Assembly: GCA_910586905.1 (NCBI GenBank)
Contig: CAJUIV010000001.1
Span: 104,450 to 168,449, forward strand
Reading direction: 5' to 3'
Length of the DNA: 64,000 nucleotides
Origin: an uncultured Christensenellaceae bacterium
GTDB lineage: Bacteria; Bacillota; Clostridia; Christensenellales; CAG-314
Shown here: in pieces, positions 34,011 to 42,101 of the stretch
How the letters are laid out: every line of letters begins with the position of its first letter
How positions within the stretch are numbered: position 1 is the stretch's first letter
Position numbers and translations under genes: made by a program
Notes under the pieces: model-generated
Seen by the model: the letters and a program-made list of their open reading frames with translations, nothing else
The model's database searches: none
What the model was told of the DNA's origin: nothing

Positions 34011-34937
34011 ATGGCTAACAAAGGATTAGGCAGAGGCTTTGCCTCTTTGATGGGATTGAACGATATAGACGATTTTACACAGCCGTCGCAAACGGTACCT
34101 GCTGAGAATATCGAAACGCCGAACACCAACGACGGAGTGGTAAATATATCTTTGCTTGATATCGACCCCAATTATGAACAGCCGCGTAAGAATTTTGACG
34201 AAGACGCTTTGGCTGAATTGGCGGACAGTATAAAGCTTCACGGAGTTATTCAGCCTATTGTTGTAACGCCTATAGGTAAGCGTTTTATGATAATAGCCGG
34301 TGAACGTCGTTTTCGTGCAAGTAAACTTGCCGGGAAACGAGATATACCCGCTATAATTAGACATTATACTTCTCAACAAATCAAAGAAATCAGTTTGATA
34401 GAAAATTTGCAGCGCGAAGACTTGTCTCCTATAGAAGCGGCGCGCGCAATCAGAACTTTGATGACGGAATTTAATATGACGCAGGAAGTTGCCGCCGATA
34501 GAATAGGTAAAAGCCGTTCTGCAGTTGCCAATACTTTGAGACTGCTTACTTTGAGCGACGACGTTATCGCTTTGATAGAGCAAGGAAGATTGTCTGCGGG
34601 GCACGCACGTACTTTGGTTGTTATTCCTCGCGACCAGCAGTACAAGTTGGCTCTTAAGGGGTGCGATAATCAGTTGACCGTTAGAGAAATGGAAAAATTG
34701 GTTAGAGAGTTCCTTAATCCTAAACCCGAAAAACAAAAACCTGTTATGCAGGAAAGCAAAGAGCTTGTGAGTTTGGTAGGAAATATGCAACGCGCGTTCG
34801 CGACCAAGGTTTCCGCTTTGGGAAACGGCAACAAAGGTCGAATTTATATTGATTACTACACTGCCGATGATTTGGATAGAATTTGTAATTTGGTTGAAGA
34901 TTGGATGAGCGATAAGTTCCGTAAAAACGCTGAATAA
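34011..34937 (+). CDS. parB: Chromosome partitioning protein ParB/Spo0J
   Basis: A CTP-dependent DNA clamp that loads at parS. It has the conserved N-terminal GRGFASLMG, the IQPIVVTPIG strand, the CTP-binding GERRFRASKLAG motif (about 103-114), NLQREDLSPIEAA, and the HTH segment TQEVAADRIGKSRSAVAN (about 160). 308 residues. It is coupled to parA, ends at a strong terminator, and three parS-like sites lie 0.7-0.9 kb downstream. Confidence 0.97.
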   Translation: MANKGLGRGFASLMGLNDIDDFTQPSQTVPAENIETPNTNDGVVNISLLDIDPNYEQPRKNFDEDALAELADSIKLHGVIQPIVVTPIGKRFMIIAGERRFRASKLAGKRDIPAIIRHYTSQQIKEISLIENLQREDLSPIEAARAIRTLMTEFNMTQEVAADRIGKSRSAVANTLRLLTLSDDVIALIEQGRLSAGHARTLVVIPRDQQYKLALKGCDNQLTVREMEKLVREFLNPKPEKQKPVMQESKELVSLVGNMQRAFATKVSALGNGNKGRIYIDYYTADDLDRICNLVEDWMSDKFRKNAE

Positions 34938-34944
34938 ATATTTT

Positions 34945-34978
34945 AGAAACGCTTTGATTTTTCAAAGCGTTTTTTTTT
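34945..34978 (+). terminator. parAB terminator
   Basis: AAACGCTTTG and CAAAGCGTTT pair around ATTTTT, followed by a long T run. Confidence 0.9.
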
Positions 34979-35572
34979 GTTGAAACAGAATTTTTAAAAT
35001 CGGGATTTTTCTTCTTCGATATAGTTATCAAACAAAAAATCGCGAATAATTATGTTATAAAAGGTGGCTGAAATAGACGTTTAGACAGAATTTTAGAGTG
35101 CTTGTCCGAAAAAATCCGAGCAAATTTAGGCTCATTCTGCGAGCAAAAAAGAAATAATTCTATAAAATATTCATTTTTATAATAAATAATGAATTACAAT
35201 TCATTTTTAGACTTAATTTTGATACATTGTATTGTTTTAAAATATTTTAATAAACGGTTGCTAAGCATTCGTCAATAGCATAAGAAAAGTTGTATTTTGC
35301 AGCTTGAACTAATAGAAAAGTCAACCTAGGCTATTTATTTTTGACTTCTAAAATTAAGAGAAAATAGCAAACGAACTAATTTACTTACTTACTGCTGCTT
35401 TGTGTTGAATTACATTTGATGTATTAATCGTTGAAGTAAAGTAATTTTGAGACGTTTGTAAAGTACGCTTGAAATTGATTTATATAAAAAATTTGAGCAG
35501 AACAACTGATTAGTTTTGTGTGGTCTAATCAAAATTATTTATTGATTTCCTTTTAATACAATCGCGTTATTT
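34979..35572. other. AT-rich intergenic region between parB and the parS cluster
   Basis: About 600 nt with no supported gene, no DnaA box and no recognised RNA. Its high A+T and position beside parS would suit an unwinding or nucleoid-organising region, but nothing specific is visible. Confidence 0.4.
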
Positions 35573-35629
35573 TTATTCTTTCATTGGGCCGAGTATAAAA
35601 AGAATAGTATCAATACTCTGCTTTGACAA

Positions 35630-35645
35630 TGTTTCATATGAAACG
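35630..35645. promoter_or_regulatory. parS-like site 1
   Basis: TGTTTCATATGAAACG: the parS consensus TGTTTCACGTGAAACA with the central CG changed to TA and the last base changed. Palindromic core retained. Confidence 0.65.
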
Positions 35646-35702
35646 GAAGCATTGCTCTGTGCGTTTTTGTAGGCATAATTTGATTGTTTTGTTTGATTAA
35701 CT

Positions 35703-35718
35703 TGTTCCACGTGAAACA
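35703..35718. promoter_or_regulatory. parS site 2
   Basis: TGTTCCACGTGAAACA matches the Bacillus-type parS consensus TGTTNCACGTGAAACA exactly. ParB should load here. Confidence 0.92.
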
Positions 35719-35780
35719 TTGGATTCGTTGATATGAAGCTTGATAGAAGCTCAAAACTAGGCTTGAGGAACGCATTAAAT

Positions 35781-35796
35781 GGTTTCACGTGAAACA
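35781..35796. promoter_or_regulatory. parS site 3
   Basis: GGTTTCACGTGAAACA: one mismatch (first base) from the parS consensus, with the full GTTTCACGTGAAAC palindrome. Confidence 0.9.
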
Positions 35797-35885
35797 AAAT
35801 TAAGGAAATAATCGGTTAAAACCCTTGAAATATTGGAATTTTAAAGCAAAAAGTACGGTTTTTTTAAAAAAAGTTTAGAAAAAGA

Positions 35886-35930
35886 TAAAAGAAAATAGCC
35901 TTTGATAATGTTCAAAGACTATTTCTGTAG
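35886..35930 (-). terminator. cvpA terminator
   Basis: On the minus strand AAATAGTCTTTGA and TCAAAGGCTATTT pair around ACATTA and are followed by TCTTTT, just after the cvpA stop. Confidence 0.8.
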
Positions 35931-35947
35931 AAGAAGCATTCCTAATT

Positions 35948-36676
35948 TTATGCTATAACAGCCAAATTTAATAAATCAATATTGAAAAATTGAGCGATGT
36001 AGGAACCTATCAGATTGGTATTGTGAGCAAATTTAAATAATATCGAATCTGCAACTAATTGCATGAGCGTGCTTTGAAAATTCGGGATAAACTTTATGAT
36101 AACTATTTCGCAAACCGTAAGCACCAATGAGATTACGATTAAGTACGTTATAGCAACCGACCAAACCAGACCGAATATTCTGTCAAGCGTACGCAGTACC
36201 GGTAATTTTGCAATTTTGCCAAGCAAACATTTTATTCCTAATAAAGAATACTTAAGCGCTAACAGTAAAATAATCCAAAGAAAAAAACTAACGATAAAGC
36301 TAGCCGTTAAATGCCCGAAATATGCTCCTAATGTAGTTGCGCCTACGCTTTGCATCGCATTAAACATTTTATCGGAAATACTTTGCAGTATTCTCAAAAA
36401 GCTTTGCTCCAAAACGGCGTTCAAATCTTCTGCACTGGCTATTGCCATTGTATAGTATTCTTTGCTGAACCAACCACCGGCCGCTTCTGCAAGTTGTTTA
36501 AATATATTCGTCGATTTTAGCAAAGGCATCAAAAGCACAACTAGTCCTATAGAACCGAAAAAAGCTATAAAACCGCAGAGTCCTTTAGAAAATTCTTTCG
36601 AAAACCCCTTTATAACGCCTACTATAATAGCAATCAGAAAAATAATCGCTAAGGATATATCGGCTATATTTCCCAT
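35948..36676 (-). CDS. cvpA: CvpA family membrane protein
   Basis: A 242-residue protein with four hydrophobic segments (about 6-25, 33-52, 120-145 and 165-190) and the CvpA features ISLAIIFLIAIIVGVIKGF at the start and LKYSLLGIKCLLGKIAKLPV with LRTLDRIFGLVW later. CvpA proteins are needed for colicin V production in E. coli and for envelope integrity elsewhere; the molecular role is unclear. AGGAGG precedes the ATG. The promoter carries an SOS-box palindrome. Confidence 0.9.
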   Translation of the reverse strand: MGNIADISLAIIFLIAIIVGVIKGFSKEFSKGLCGFIAFFGSIGLVVLLMPLLKSTNIFKQLAEAAGGWFSKEYYTMAIASAEDLNAVLEQSFLRILQSISDKMFNAMQSVGATTLGAYFGHLTASFIVSFFLWIILLLALKYSLLGIKCLLGKIAKLPVLRTLDRIFGLVWSVAITYLIVISLVLTVCEIVIIKFIPNFQSTLMQLVADSILFKFAHNTNLIGSYIAQFFNIDLLNLAVIA

Positions 36677-36689
36677 AAAATCCTCCTAA

Positions 36690-36716
36690 TAATGAACGTA
36701 TGTTCATTATTGTCAA
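36690..36716 (-). promoter_or_regulatory. cvpA promoter with LexA (DinR)-type SOS box
   Basis: On the minus strand TTGACA (36716-36711), 17 nt, ATTATT. The spacer contains TAATGAAC-ATAC-GTTCATTA, and its core GAACATACGTTC fits the Gram-positive LexA/DinR consensus GAAC-RNRY-GTTC. The box would block the promoter when LexA is bound. It is the only GAAC-N4-GTTC I found in the window. Confidence 0.55.
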
Positions 36717-37348
36717 AACCGGTTATATTGAATACTTAAGAATAATCTGATTATATTCTTAATTGATTTTTGCCGCTGCGTTTTTCGCTTGTTTATCGGT
36801 TAAATCCCGTACGAACTGTTTTTTTTTGTAAATATTATCTTACGTATAAGCAGAAACTGTTTGCAGGAATAAACTTCTTTAAACGGCTTTATCGCTATCA
36901 ATTCTTCTGCAAAAATCAAAGACAAATCTAACCGAGGTCATTGATATTCTAAGTATATCATAATTATATCCAAAAATAAAGTAATTTACAAATTTACAGC
37001 GCTTTTGATTGTATTATATTATTGTTATATTTTGGTTCCGCTGCTTTGTATTACAATAAATATATATTAAAAATTAAATCGGTATGCGATTTTGCATATG
37101 TATTTAAAGCAATATCTCGGATTATTCGCGCTTAAAAAAGCCGGGACTTGTCAAGAGAAATAACGGACATTATATTTAAATAACAGATTTTCATTTTCGG
37201 TAATACTTGCTTTATTGTTGTGTGAATTGATTTAAATAATCGATATTTCGACAAAATTCGGCGGTTTTTTGTTTCGGTGGAATTAAATTCGTAAATAATT
37301 TTTTTGTCTTACGTCAACAATTTATAAAAACCCAAAGGAGTAAGAAAA
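36717..37348. other. AT-rich intergenic region upstream of yyaC
   Basis: About 630 nt with no supported gene on either strand. I could not identify a clear sigma-A or sporulation-sigma promoter for yyaC, so any is below what eye inspection can support. Confidence 0.4.
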
Positions 37349-37861
37349 ATGGTAGAGGTAAGCGTTTATAATCAGCAGGATAAGGCAAAATTAACGCAGG
37401 CAATCAAGGGCAAAATAACGAATCCCGTATTTATGTGTATAGGAACTGAAAAAGTATTTTCGGATAGTCTCGGGCCTAGAGTAGGCAGTTTGTTAAACGA
37501 CGGTATGCAAAACCCCGTTTTCGTTTACGGAATGTGCGACCAAAATATAACTGCGGAAAATCTGTGTCATAGTTACAATTTTATCAAAGCTATGCATCCG
37601 GACAGTCAAATAGTCGTGGTAGACGCGGGAGTAGGAGGATACGAACAAATCGGTAAAATCCAGCTTTGCGACGGAGGCTTGATTCCCGGAGCGGCGACTA
37701 ACAAAAATTTACCGTCAGTCGGAGACGTCGGAATAGTCGGTATAGTCGCAGAGCGCGGAATGAGCGATTTTTATACGTTAAATTCAACTAAAGATAAACT
37801 TGTCGGAGCCGTCGCGCAGTTCATTGCTGACGCGATATTGGACGCAACGCAATACGCGTAA
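37349..37861 (+). CDS. yyaC: Spore protease YyaC (DUF1256)
   Basis: A 170-residue protein with the YyaC pattern FMCIGTEKVFSDSLGPRVGS, VDAGVGGYEQIGKIQL and LPSVGDVGIVGIV. The fold resembles the germination protease/hydrogenase-maturation group, hence the name, although its activity is unproven. In Bacillus yyaC lies next to spo0J and is expressed in the forespore, so its presence near parB supports a sporulating ancestry. AAAGGAG precedes the ATG. Confidence 0.9.
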   Translation: MVEVSVYNQQDKAKLTQAIKGKITNPVFMCIGTEKVFSDSLGPRVGSLLNDGMQNPVFVYGMCDQNITAENLCHSYNFIKAMHPDSQIVVVDAGVGGYEQIGKIQLCDGGLIPGAATNKNLPSVGDVGIVGIVAERGMSDFYTLNSTKDKLVGAVAQFIADAILDATQYA

Positions 37862-38351
37862 CGATTGTGCGGAAAGTCAACTTTACAAGTTAAAAGCAAA
37901 AGGCGGCGCAATAAATTGCTGTCGGTACGAAATTATACGAAACAGGCAACTATATTTAAAGTTTTCGGACGATATAAGAGTGCGTTAACTTTTGCAAGCC
38001 GACAATTTTTCAAAAAAGAAAAACCGCTAGCTGCGGACTCTTTCAAGCGCGGGCAATAATCAAAACGCGCGCGGGCTTTCGCAAAAAAGCAATTATTAAA
38101 TCCGTTCGATTGTTTCTTATTGTTGTTCGAAGCGAATTTTTAAGCAATGTTCAAGCGAACGTATATATAATAAAGTATACTAAGGGAAAAAATTCTAAGT
38201 TTTCTATTATACTTAGCGCAAATAAAGTATCCTCAACTGCAAATACTATATAATGCTCTGCATGTGCGGTATTTGCATTTAACTTGAATTGCAGATATTT
38301 TTGAAAAGCGTTATCAGTATAATAATTAGCGGCGTTTTAGGCGGCTAAAAT
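37862..38351. other. Intergenic region between yyaC and ftsH
   Basis: No gene supported. An inverted repeat TGCAAATAC/GTATTTGCA (38238-38246 and 38269-38277) encloses a TATAAT. GCGCGGGC occurs at about 38047 and 38074. Function unknown. Confidence 0.35.
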
Positions 38352-38380
38352 TTGACACTTTTTTGCCCGTATGGTAAAAT
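38352..38380 (+). promoter_or_regulatory. ftsH promoter
   Basis: TTGACA (38352-38357), 17 nt, TAAAAT (38375-38380), giving a leader of about 70 nt. Confidence 0.75.
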
Positions 38381-38457
38381 ATCTAAATTAACGATAATTT
38401 TAGTATTACTTTGTTAAAACGTTGTCGCTTTTTATGCGACGCAAAAGGAGAAACGAT

Positions 38458-40527
38458 TTGAATCAAAAGCGTAGAGGAATTATATATTCGATAGTCGCCG
38501 TGGTTTGTCTTATCGCAGTGTTTTTGATAGTTTGGCAGGTTCTCGGCAATTCGGCTAAAGAAATAGACGAAAACGTATTTAAAGAAAATTTTAACAGTTA
38601 CGTTAAAGTTAACCTTAATTATTATAAAGTAATTTGCGTTGACGAAAACGGACAAAAGTATTCTTTTACCATTGTAGACAGAAACGAACTTGACGACTTT
38701 ATCAAGGCGGGTATTTACAATACAAGCAACGCCAATAAACCCGTTCCGGATAAGGACGCGGATGGCAACGTTATAGTTATCGTTCCGGAAGGCTACCCCA
38801 AAGCTCCGTACGCTAACGCCAAATTGTGCGAAGCAGGACAATACCGTCCCGCCGATCCCAACGCCACAAGCTGGACGGATTACATCGTCCCCGTTTTGTG
38901 GATTGGTCTGCTTATTTTGATGGGCGTACTTATGTTCCGTCAAATCGCGAAGCAAAATAACCAAAATATGGATTTCGGCCGTTCGCGCGCAAAAGCCGTA
39001 CAAAATATTAAAATCCGTTTTACTGACGTGGCCGGAGCGGAAGAAGAAAAAGAAGAACTGCAGGAAATCATTGATTTCTTGAAAGACCCCAAAAAGTTCA
39101 GCGATATGGGCGCGCGCATACCCAAAGGCGTATTGCTCGTAGGTCCTCCGGGAACGGGTAAAACTTTGTTCGCTAAAGCCGTAGCCGGCGAAGCGGGCGT
39201 TCCGTTCTTTTCAATGAGCGGTTCCGACTTTGTCGAGATGTTCGTAGGCGTAGGCGCAAGCAGAGTAAGAGATTTGTTCGACCAAGCCAAGAAAAATATG
39301 CCCTGTATTATTTTTATTGACGAAATCGACGCCGTAGGACGTCAGCGTGGAGCAGGTCTGGGCGGCGGACACGACGAACGCGAACAAACTTTAAACCAGC
39401 TGCTTGTAGAAATGGACGGTTTCGAAACGAGTACCAACATAATAGTTATGGCTGCGACAAACCGCGCGGATATTCTTGACCCTGCGCTTTTACGTCCCGG
39501 CCGTTTCGACAGGCAAATTTACGTTAACCGTCCCGACGTACGCGGAAGAGAGGCTATTCTTAAAGTTCACGCGCGTAAAAAGCCTATCGGTCCGGATGTC
39601 AATTTCCGTACGGTTGCCCGTATAACGGCAGGATTTACCGGCGCGGACCTTGAAAATCTTTTAAACGAGGCTGCAATACTTGCCGTAAGAGGCGGACGCC
39701 GCGTTATTACAATGGCTGACGTAAACGAAGGTATAAACAAAGTAGTCATGGGACCGCAAAAGAAATCGCGTCTTGTAACCGAACCCGACAAGCGCATTAC
39801 CGCTTATCACGAATCGGGACACGCTATTTTGGCTTGCAGTTTAAAATACTGCGACCCCGTTCACGAGGTTACGATTATACCTCGCGGAATGGCGGCGGGC
39901 TATACTATGACGCGCCCCGAAAACGACAACAACCACGTAACCAAACAACAGTTGTTGGATCAAATAACGATGACTCTCGGCGGACGCGTTGCGGAAGAAC
40001 TTATTATAAAGAACATAAGCAGCGGAGCAAGCGGAGATATCAAGTCTCTTACTCAAACGGCGCATCAAATGGTTACCGAGTGGGGTATGAGCGAGCGTTT
40101 GGGACCTCTTTTCTACGGTAGCGACGGCGAAATTTTTGTGGGAAGAAGCTATCAGCAGGAAAAAGGTTACTCCGACGAGATAGCTAACATAATCGACGAG
40201 GAAGTGCGTGAAATCGTAGACGAATGTCATAAACGCGCGACCAAACTGCTTACGGAAAAAATCGACGTTCTGCACAATATGTCGCGCGTGCTTATTGAAA
40301 AGGAAACTATCCATACCGAAGAAGTAGATATGCTTATGCAAGGTAAACCGGTGGAAGAAATCATCGCCTATATGGAAAGTAAAGAAGCGGGCGCCGCCGA
40401 AACGACTTTGGCGGATAAAGAATCCGAGAATAAAGCGGAATCTGTAAAAGAAAACGAAGAACCGAAAACAGAAAAAAGCCCGAACGCCGATAAAGAATCC
40501 GAAAAAGACGACGAAAATAAAAAATAA
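38458..40527 (+). CDS. ftsH: ATP-dependent zinc metalloprotease FtsH
   Basis: A membrane-anchored AAA+ protease that degrades unfolded and regulatory proteins. The first TM is at about 8-26, an extracytoplasmic domain follows, and the second TM is near 145-162. Walker A GPPGTGKT is at about 229, Walker B IIFIDEIDA follows, then the SRH, and the zinc site HESGH at about 451. The C-terminal ~40 residues are very acidic and lysine-rich. The start is a TTG at 38458 with AAAGGAG 7 nt upstream; upstream codons of the open frame lack a site. 689 residues. Confidence 0.95.
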   Translation: MNQKRRGIIYSIVAVVCLIAVFLIVWQVLGNSAKEIDENVFKENFNSYVKVNLNYYKVICVDENGQKYSFTIVDRNELDDFIKAGIYNTSNANKPVPDKDADGNVIVIVPEGYPKAPYANAKLCEAGQYRPADPNATSWTDYIVPVLWIGLLILMGVLMFRQIAKQNNQNMDFGRSRAKAVQNIKIRFTDVAGAEEEKEELQEIIDFLKDPKKFSDMGARIPKGVLLVGPPGTGKTLFAKAVAGEAGVPFFSMSGSDFVEMFVGVGASRVRDLFDQAKKNMPCIIFIDEIDAVGRQRGAGLGGGHDEREQTLNQLLVEMDGFETSTNIIVMAATNRADILDPALLRPGRFDRQIYVNRPDVRGREAILKVHARKKPIGPDVNFRTVARITAGFTGADLENLLNEAAILAVRGGRRVITMADVNEGINKVVMGPQKKSRLVTEPDKRITAYHESGHAILACSLKYCDPVHEVTIIPRGMAAGYTMTRPENDNNHVTKQQLLDQITMTLGGRVAEELIIKNISSGASGDIKSLTQTAHQMVTEWGMSERLGPLFYGSDGEIFVGRSYQQEKGYSDEIANIIDEEVREIVDECHKRATKLLTEKIDVLHNMSRVLIEKETIHTEEVDMLMQGKPVEEIIAYMESKEAGAAETTLADKESENKAESVKENEEPKTEKSPNADKESEKDDENKK

Positions 40528-40539
40528 TATATAACATAA

Positions 40540-40580
40540 TACGCTTTAGTAAAATCCGTTGTTTTACAAAGCGTATTTTA
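40540..40580 (+). terminator. ftsH terminator
   Basis: ATACGCTTT, AG, TAAAA and TTTTA, C, AAAGCGTAT form a bulged stem followed by TTTTAATTTTT. Confidence 0.75.
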
Positions 40581-40698
40581 ATTTTTGAAAGCAGTTTTTA
40601 TCCGCCGAGGCGTTTGTCGATAAACAACAATAAAAGCAGTATCGTGCCGAAACGTATTTCAACGAAGTTTCAGCTTGCAGTAACCGTAAGAATATTTG

Positions 40699-40727
40699 TT
40701 GGCACAATCTAAAAAGTATGATATACT
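40699..40727 (+). promoter_or_regulatory. Promoter of the 40.8-kb lipoprotein
   Basis: TTGGCA (40699-40704), 17 nt, TATACT (40722-40727), about 53 nt before the start codon. Confidence 0.65.
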
Positions 40728-40780
40728 ATACGCACTATATTCGTCGGAATTGACTTTCGGCGGATAAAACGGAGATTTAT

Positions 40781-41905
40781 ATGAAAAAAAAGATAGCATT
40801 GCTTATTTTAACTTTAGTTGCGTTAACCGCAATATTGACCGCTTGTAATTCCGTAGCGACGACTATAGTAGTACGTTGGAACGAATCGGAAGATTACACG
40901 TTCAATATTTCGCTTGCGGATTTTGATACTTCCGAAAACGCGACCGGTTTTTTTAAAAAATATTTATACGAAAATGCAACCTACTACAAAGATTTAGCCA
41001 TATCGGCTCAAGAAGTCGCCAGTTTAACGACAGCCGACGAGCTTCGTCCGGAAAATGCCGGAGGGACGTATACTTATTCTTTAAGGCGTTCTTCGGGCAC
41101 AAGCCAAGGAGAGGTAACCGCAAAGCAAACTTTGTACGTTCAATATAAAACGGAAACTTTACAATCTTTCGAATGTTGGGACGAACTTAAAAAAGATTTC
41201 GCCGTCGCCGCCGATTCGGAAGAAAATCCTTTTACGAATCACGAAGGACTGACTACGCTTAAAAGCGTTACGGAAACCAGCGCCAAATTTGCCGACGATA
41301 CCAATCAGCGTCCCGTAAGTTCGTCTACGAAATTGAACGGTTTTTATTTGGGTAAACTTCATCAGGAAATTTCGAAATACGAAGTTGTTACCGAGTATGA
41401 TTTCGATAAAAACGTCGCTAAAGTTACCGTTACCGAAAACGGAGTCGAAGGCGAAGTTAAAGAACAAAAACTTTCCGTCGCTAAAAGCCGCAATTTTATA
41501 GATTCCAATCAAATATTAACGTATTTGAGAAGTTTGGAAAAGTCGGCGACGTCTTTCCAAGACAATCCCACGGTTACCGTTTATAACCCTCTGACGAACG
41601 CTACCGCAATCGCGTCTTTCAATTTCAGCTACGACCAAAAAGTCGTACTTAACAACAACGGCGAAAACTTTTATACGTCTTTAAACGCGGTAGGAGTGAA
41701 TATAGGCGGTATGGCTTTTATGATGCAGGAAAATTTGCCCGACAGACTTGCAAGTAAGGACAAAGACGTTTACAACACCGTGGGAGATACAAAGTATTCC
41801 AAGTATACTACGGTTCGATTCCGCGTAGGATATTGTTCGTACGAACTCGACTCTTACGACCAAGACGTTCTAACAGCGTTAAACGCCAAAGAAGAAAGCA
41901 AATAG
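40781..41905 (+). CDS. Uncharacterised lipoprotein
   Basis: MKKKIALLILTLVALTAIL followed by TACNS is a lipoprotein signal, so the 374-residue protein is predicted to be anchored outside the membrane. The mature part is beta-rich (YTYSLRRSSGT, KVTVTENGVEGEVKEQ, STSV-like strands) and lacks recognised motifs. I do not recognise the family. It is monocistronic, placed between ftsH and addB, and ends at a strong terminator. Confidence 0.85.
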   Translation: MKKKIALLILTLVALTAILTACNSVATTIVVRWNESEDYTFNISLADFDTSENATGFFKKYLYENATYYKDLAISAQEVASLTTADELRPENAGGTYTYSLRRSSGTSQGEVTAKQTLYVQYKTETLQSFECWDELKKDFAVAADSEENPFTNHEGLTTLKSVTETSAKFADDTNQRPVSSSTKLNGFYLGKLHQEISKYEVVTEYDFDKNVAKVTVTENGVEGEVKEQKLSVAKSRNFIDSNQILTYLRSLEKSATSFQDNPTVTVYNPLTNATAIASFNFSYDQKVVLNNNGENFYTSLNAVGVNIGGMAFMMQENLPDRLASKDKDVYNTVGDTKYSKYTTVRFRVGYCSYELDSYDQDVLTALNAKEESK

Positions 41906-41921
41906 TTTAATATATACAATT

Positions 41922-41953
41922 TAAAGACGTTCCGTTTTCGGAGCGTCTTTTGT
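41922..41953 (+). terminator. Terminator of the 40.8-kb lipoprotein gene
   Basis: AAAGACG, TTCCG, a TTTT loop, CGGAG, CGTCTTT, then TG and T-rich sequence. Confidence 0.8.
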
Positions 41954-42065
41954 ATTACTTTTCAGTATCGAGCGTAAACACAATTATTGATAACGCTATT
42001 AACTCAGTCAGTATATTTCCGTTAAAATATAATGCATTTTTACGTCGTTTTTTGCCGCTTCCTTA

Positions 42066-42094
42066 TTGCGGTAAAATTTTAAAACTGTTATAAT
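42066..42094 (+). promoter_or_regulatory. addBA promoter, predicted leaderless
   Basis: TTGCGG (42066-42071), 17 nt, consensus TATAAT (42089-42094). The ATG of addB at 42102 is 7 nt beyond, so the mRNA should begin at or 1 nt before the start codon. No Shine-Dalgarno. Confidence 0.7.
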
Positions 42095-42101
42095 AATCGT
42101 T

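Noticed and set aside
34979..35572. oriC in the AT-rich gap after parB
   Set aside because: No DnaA box could be found; A+T richness alone is not enough.
35573..35797. Minus-strand ORF starting MFHVKP and containing MFHVEQ
   Set aside because: The MFHV words are translations of the parS palindromes; no ribosome site, and the DNA is explained by parS sites.
36096..36455. 119-codon ORF antisense to cvpA
   Set aside because: Shadow of a membrane protein gene with a proper ribosome site on the other strand.
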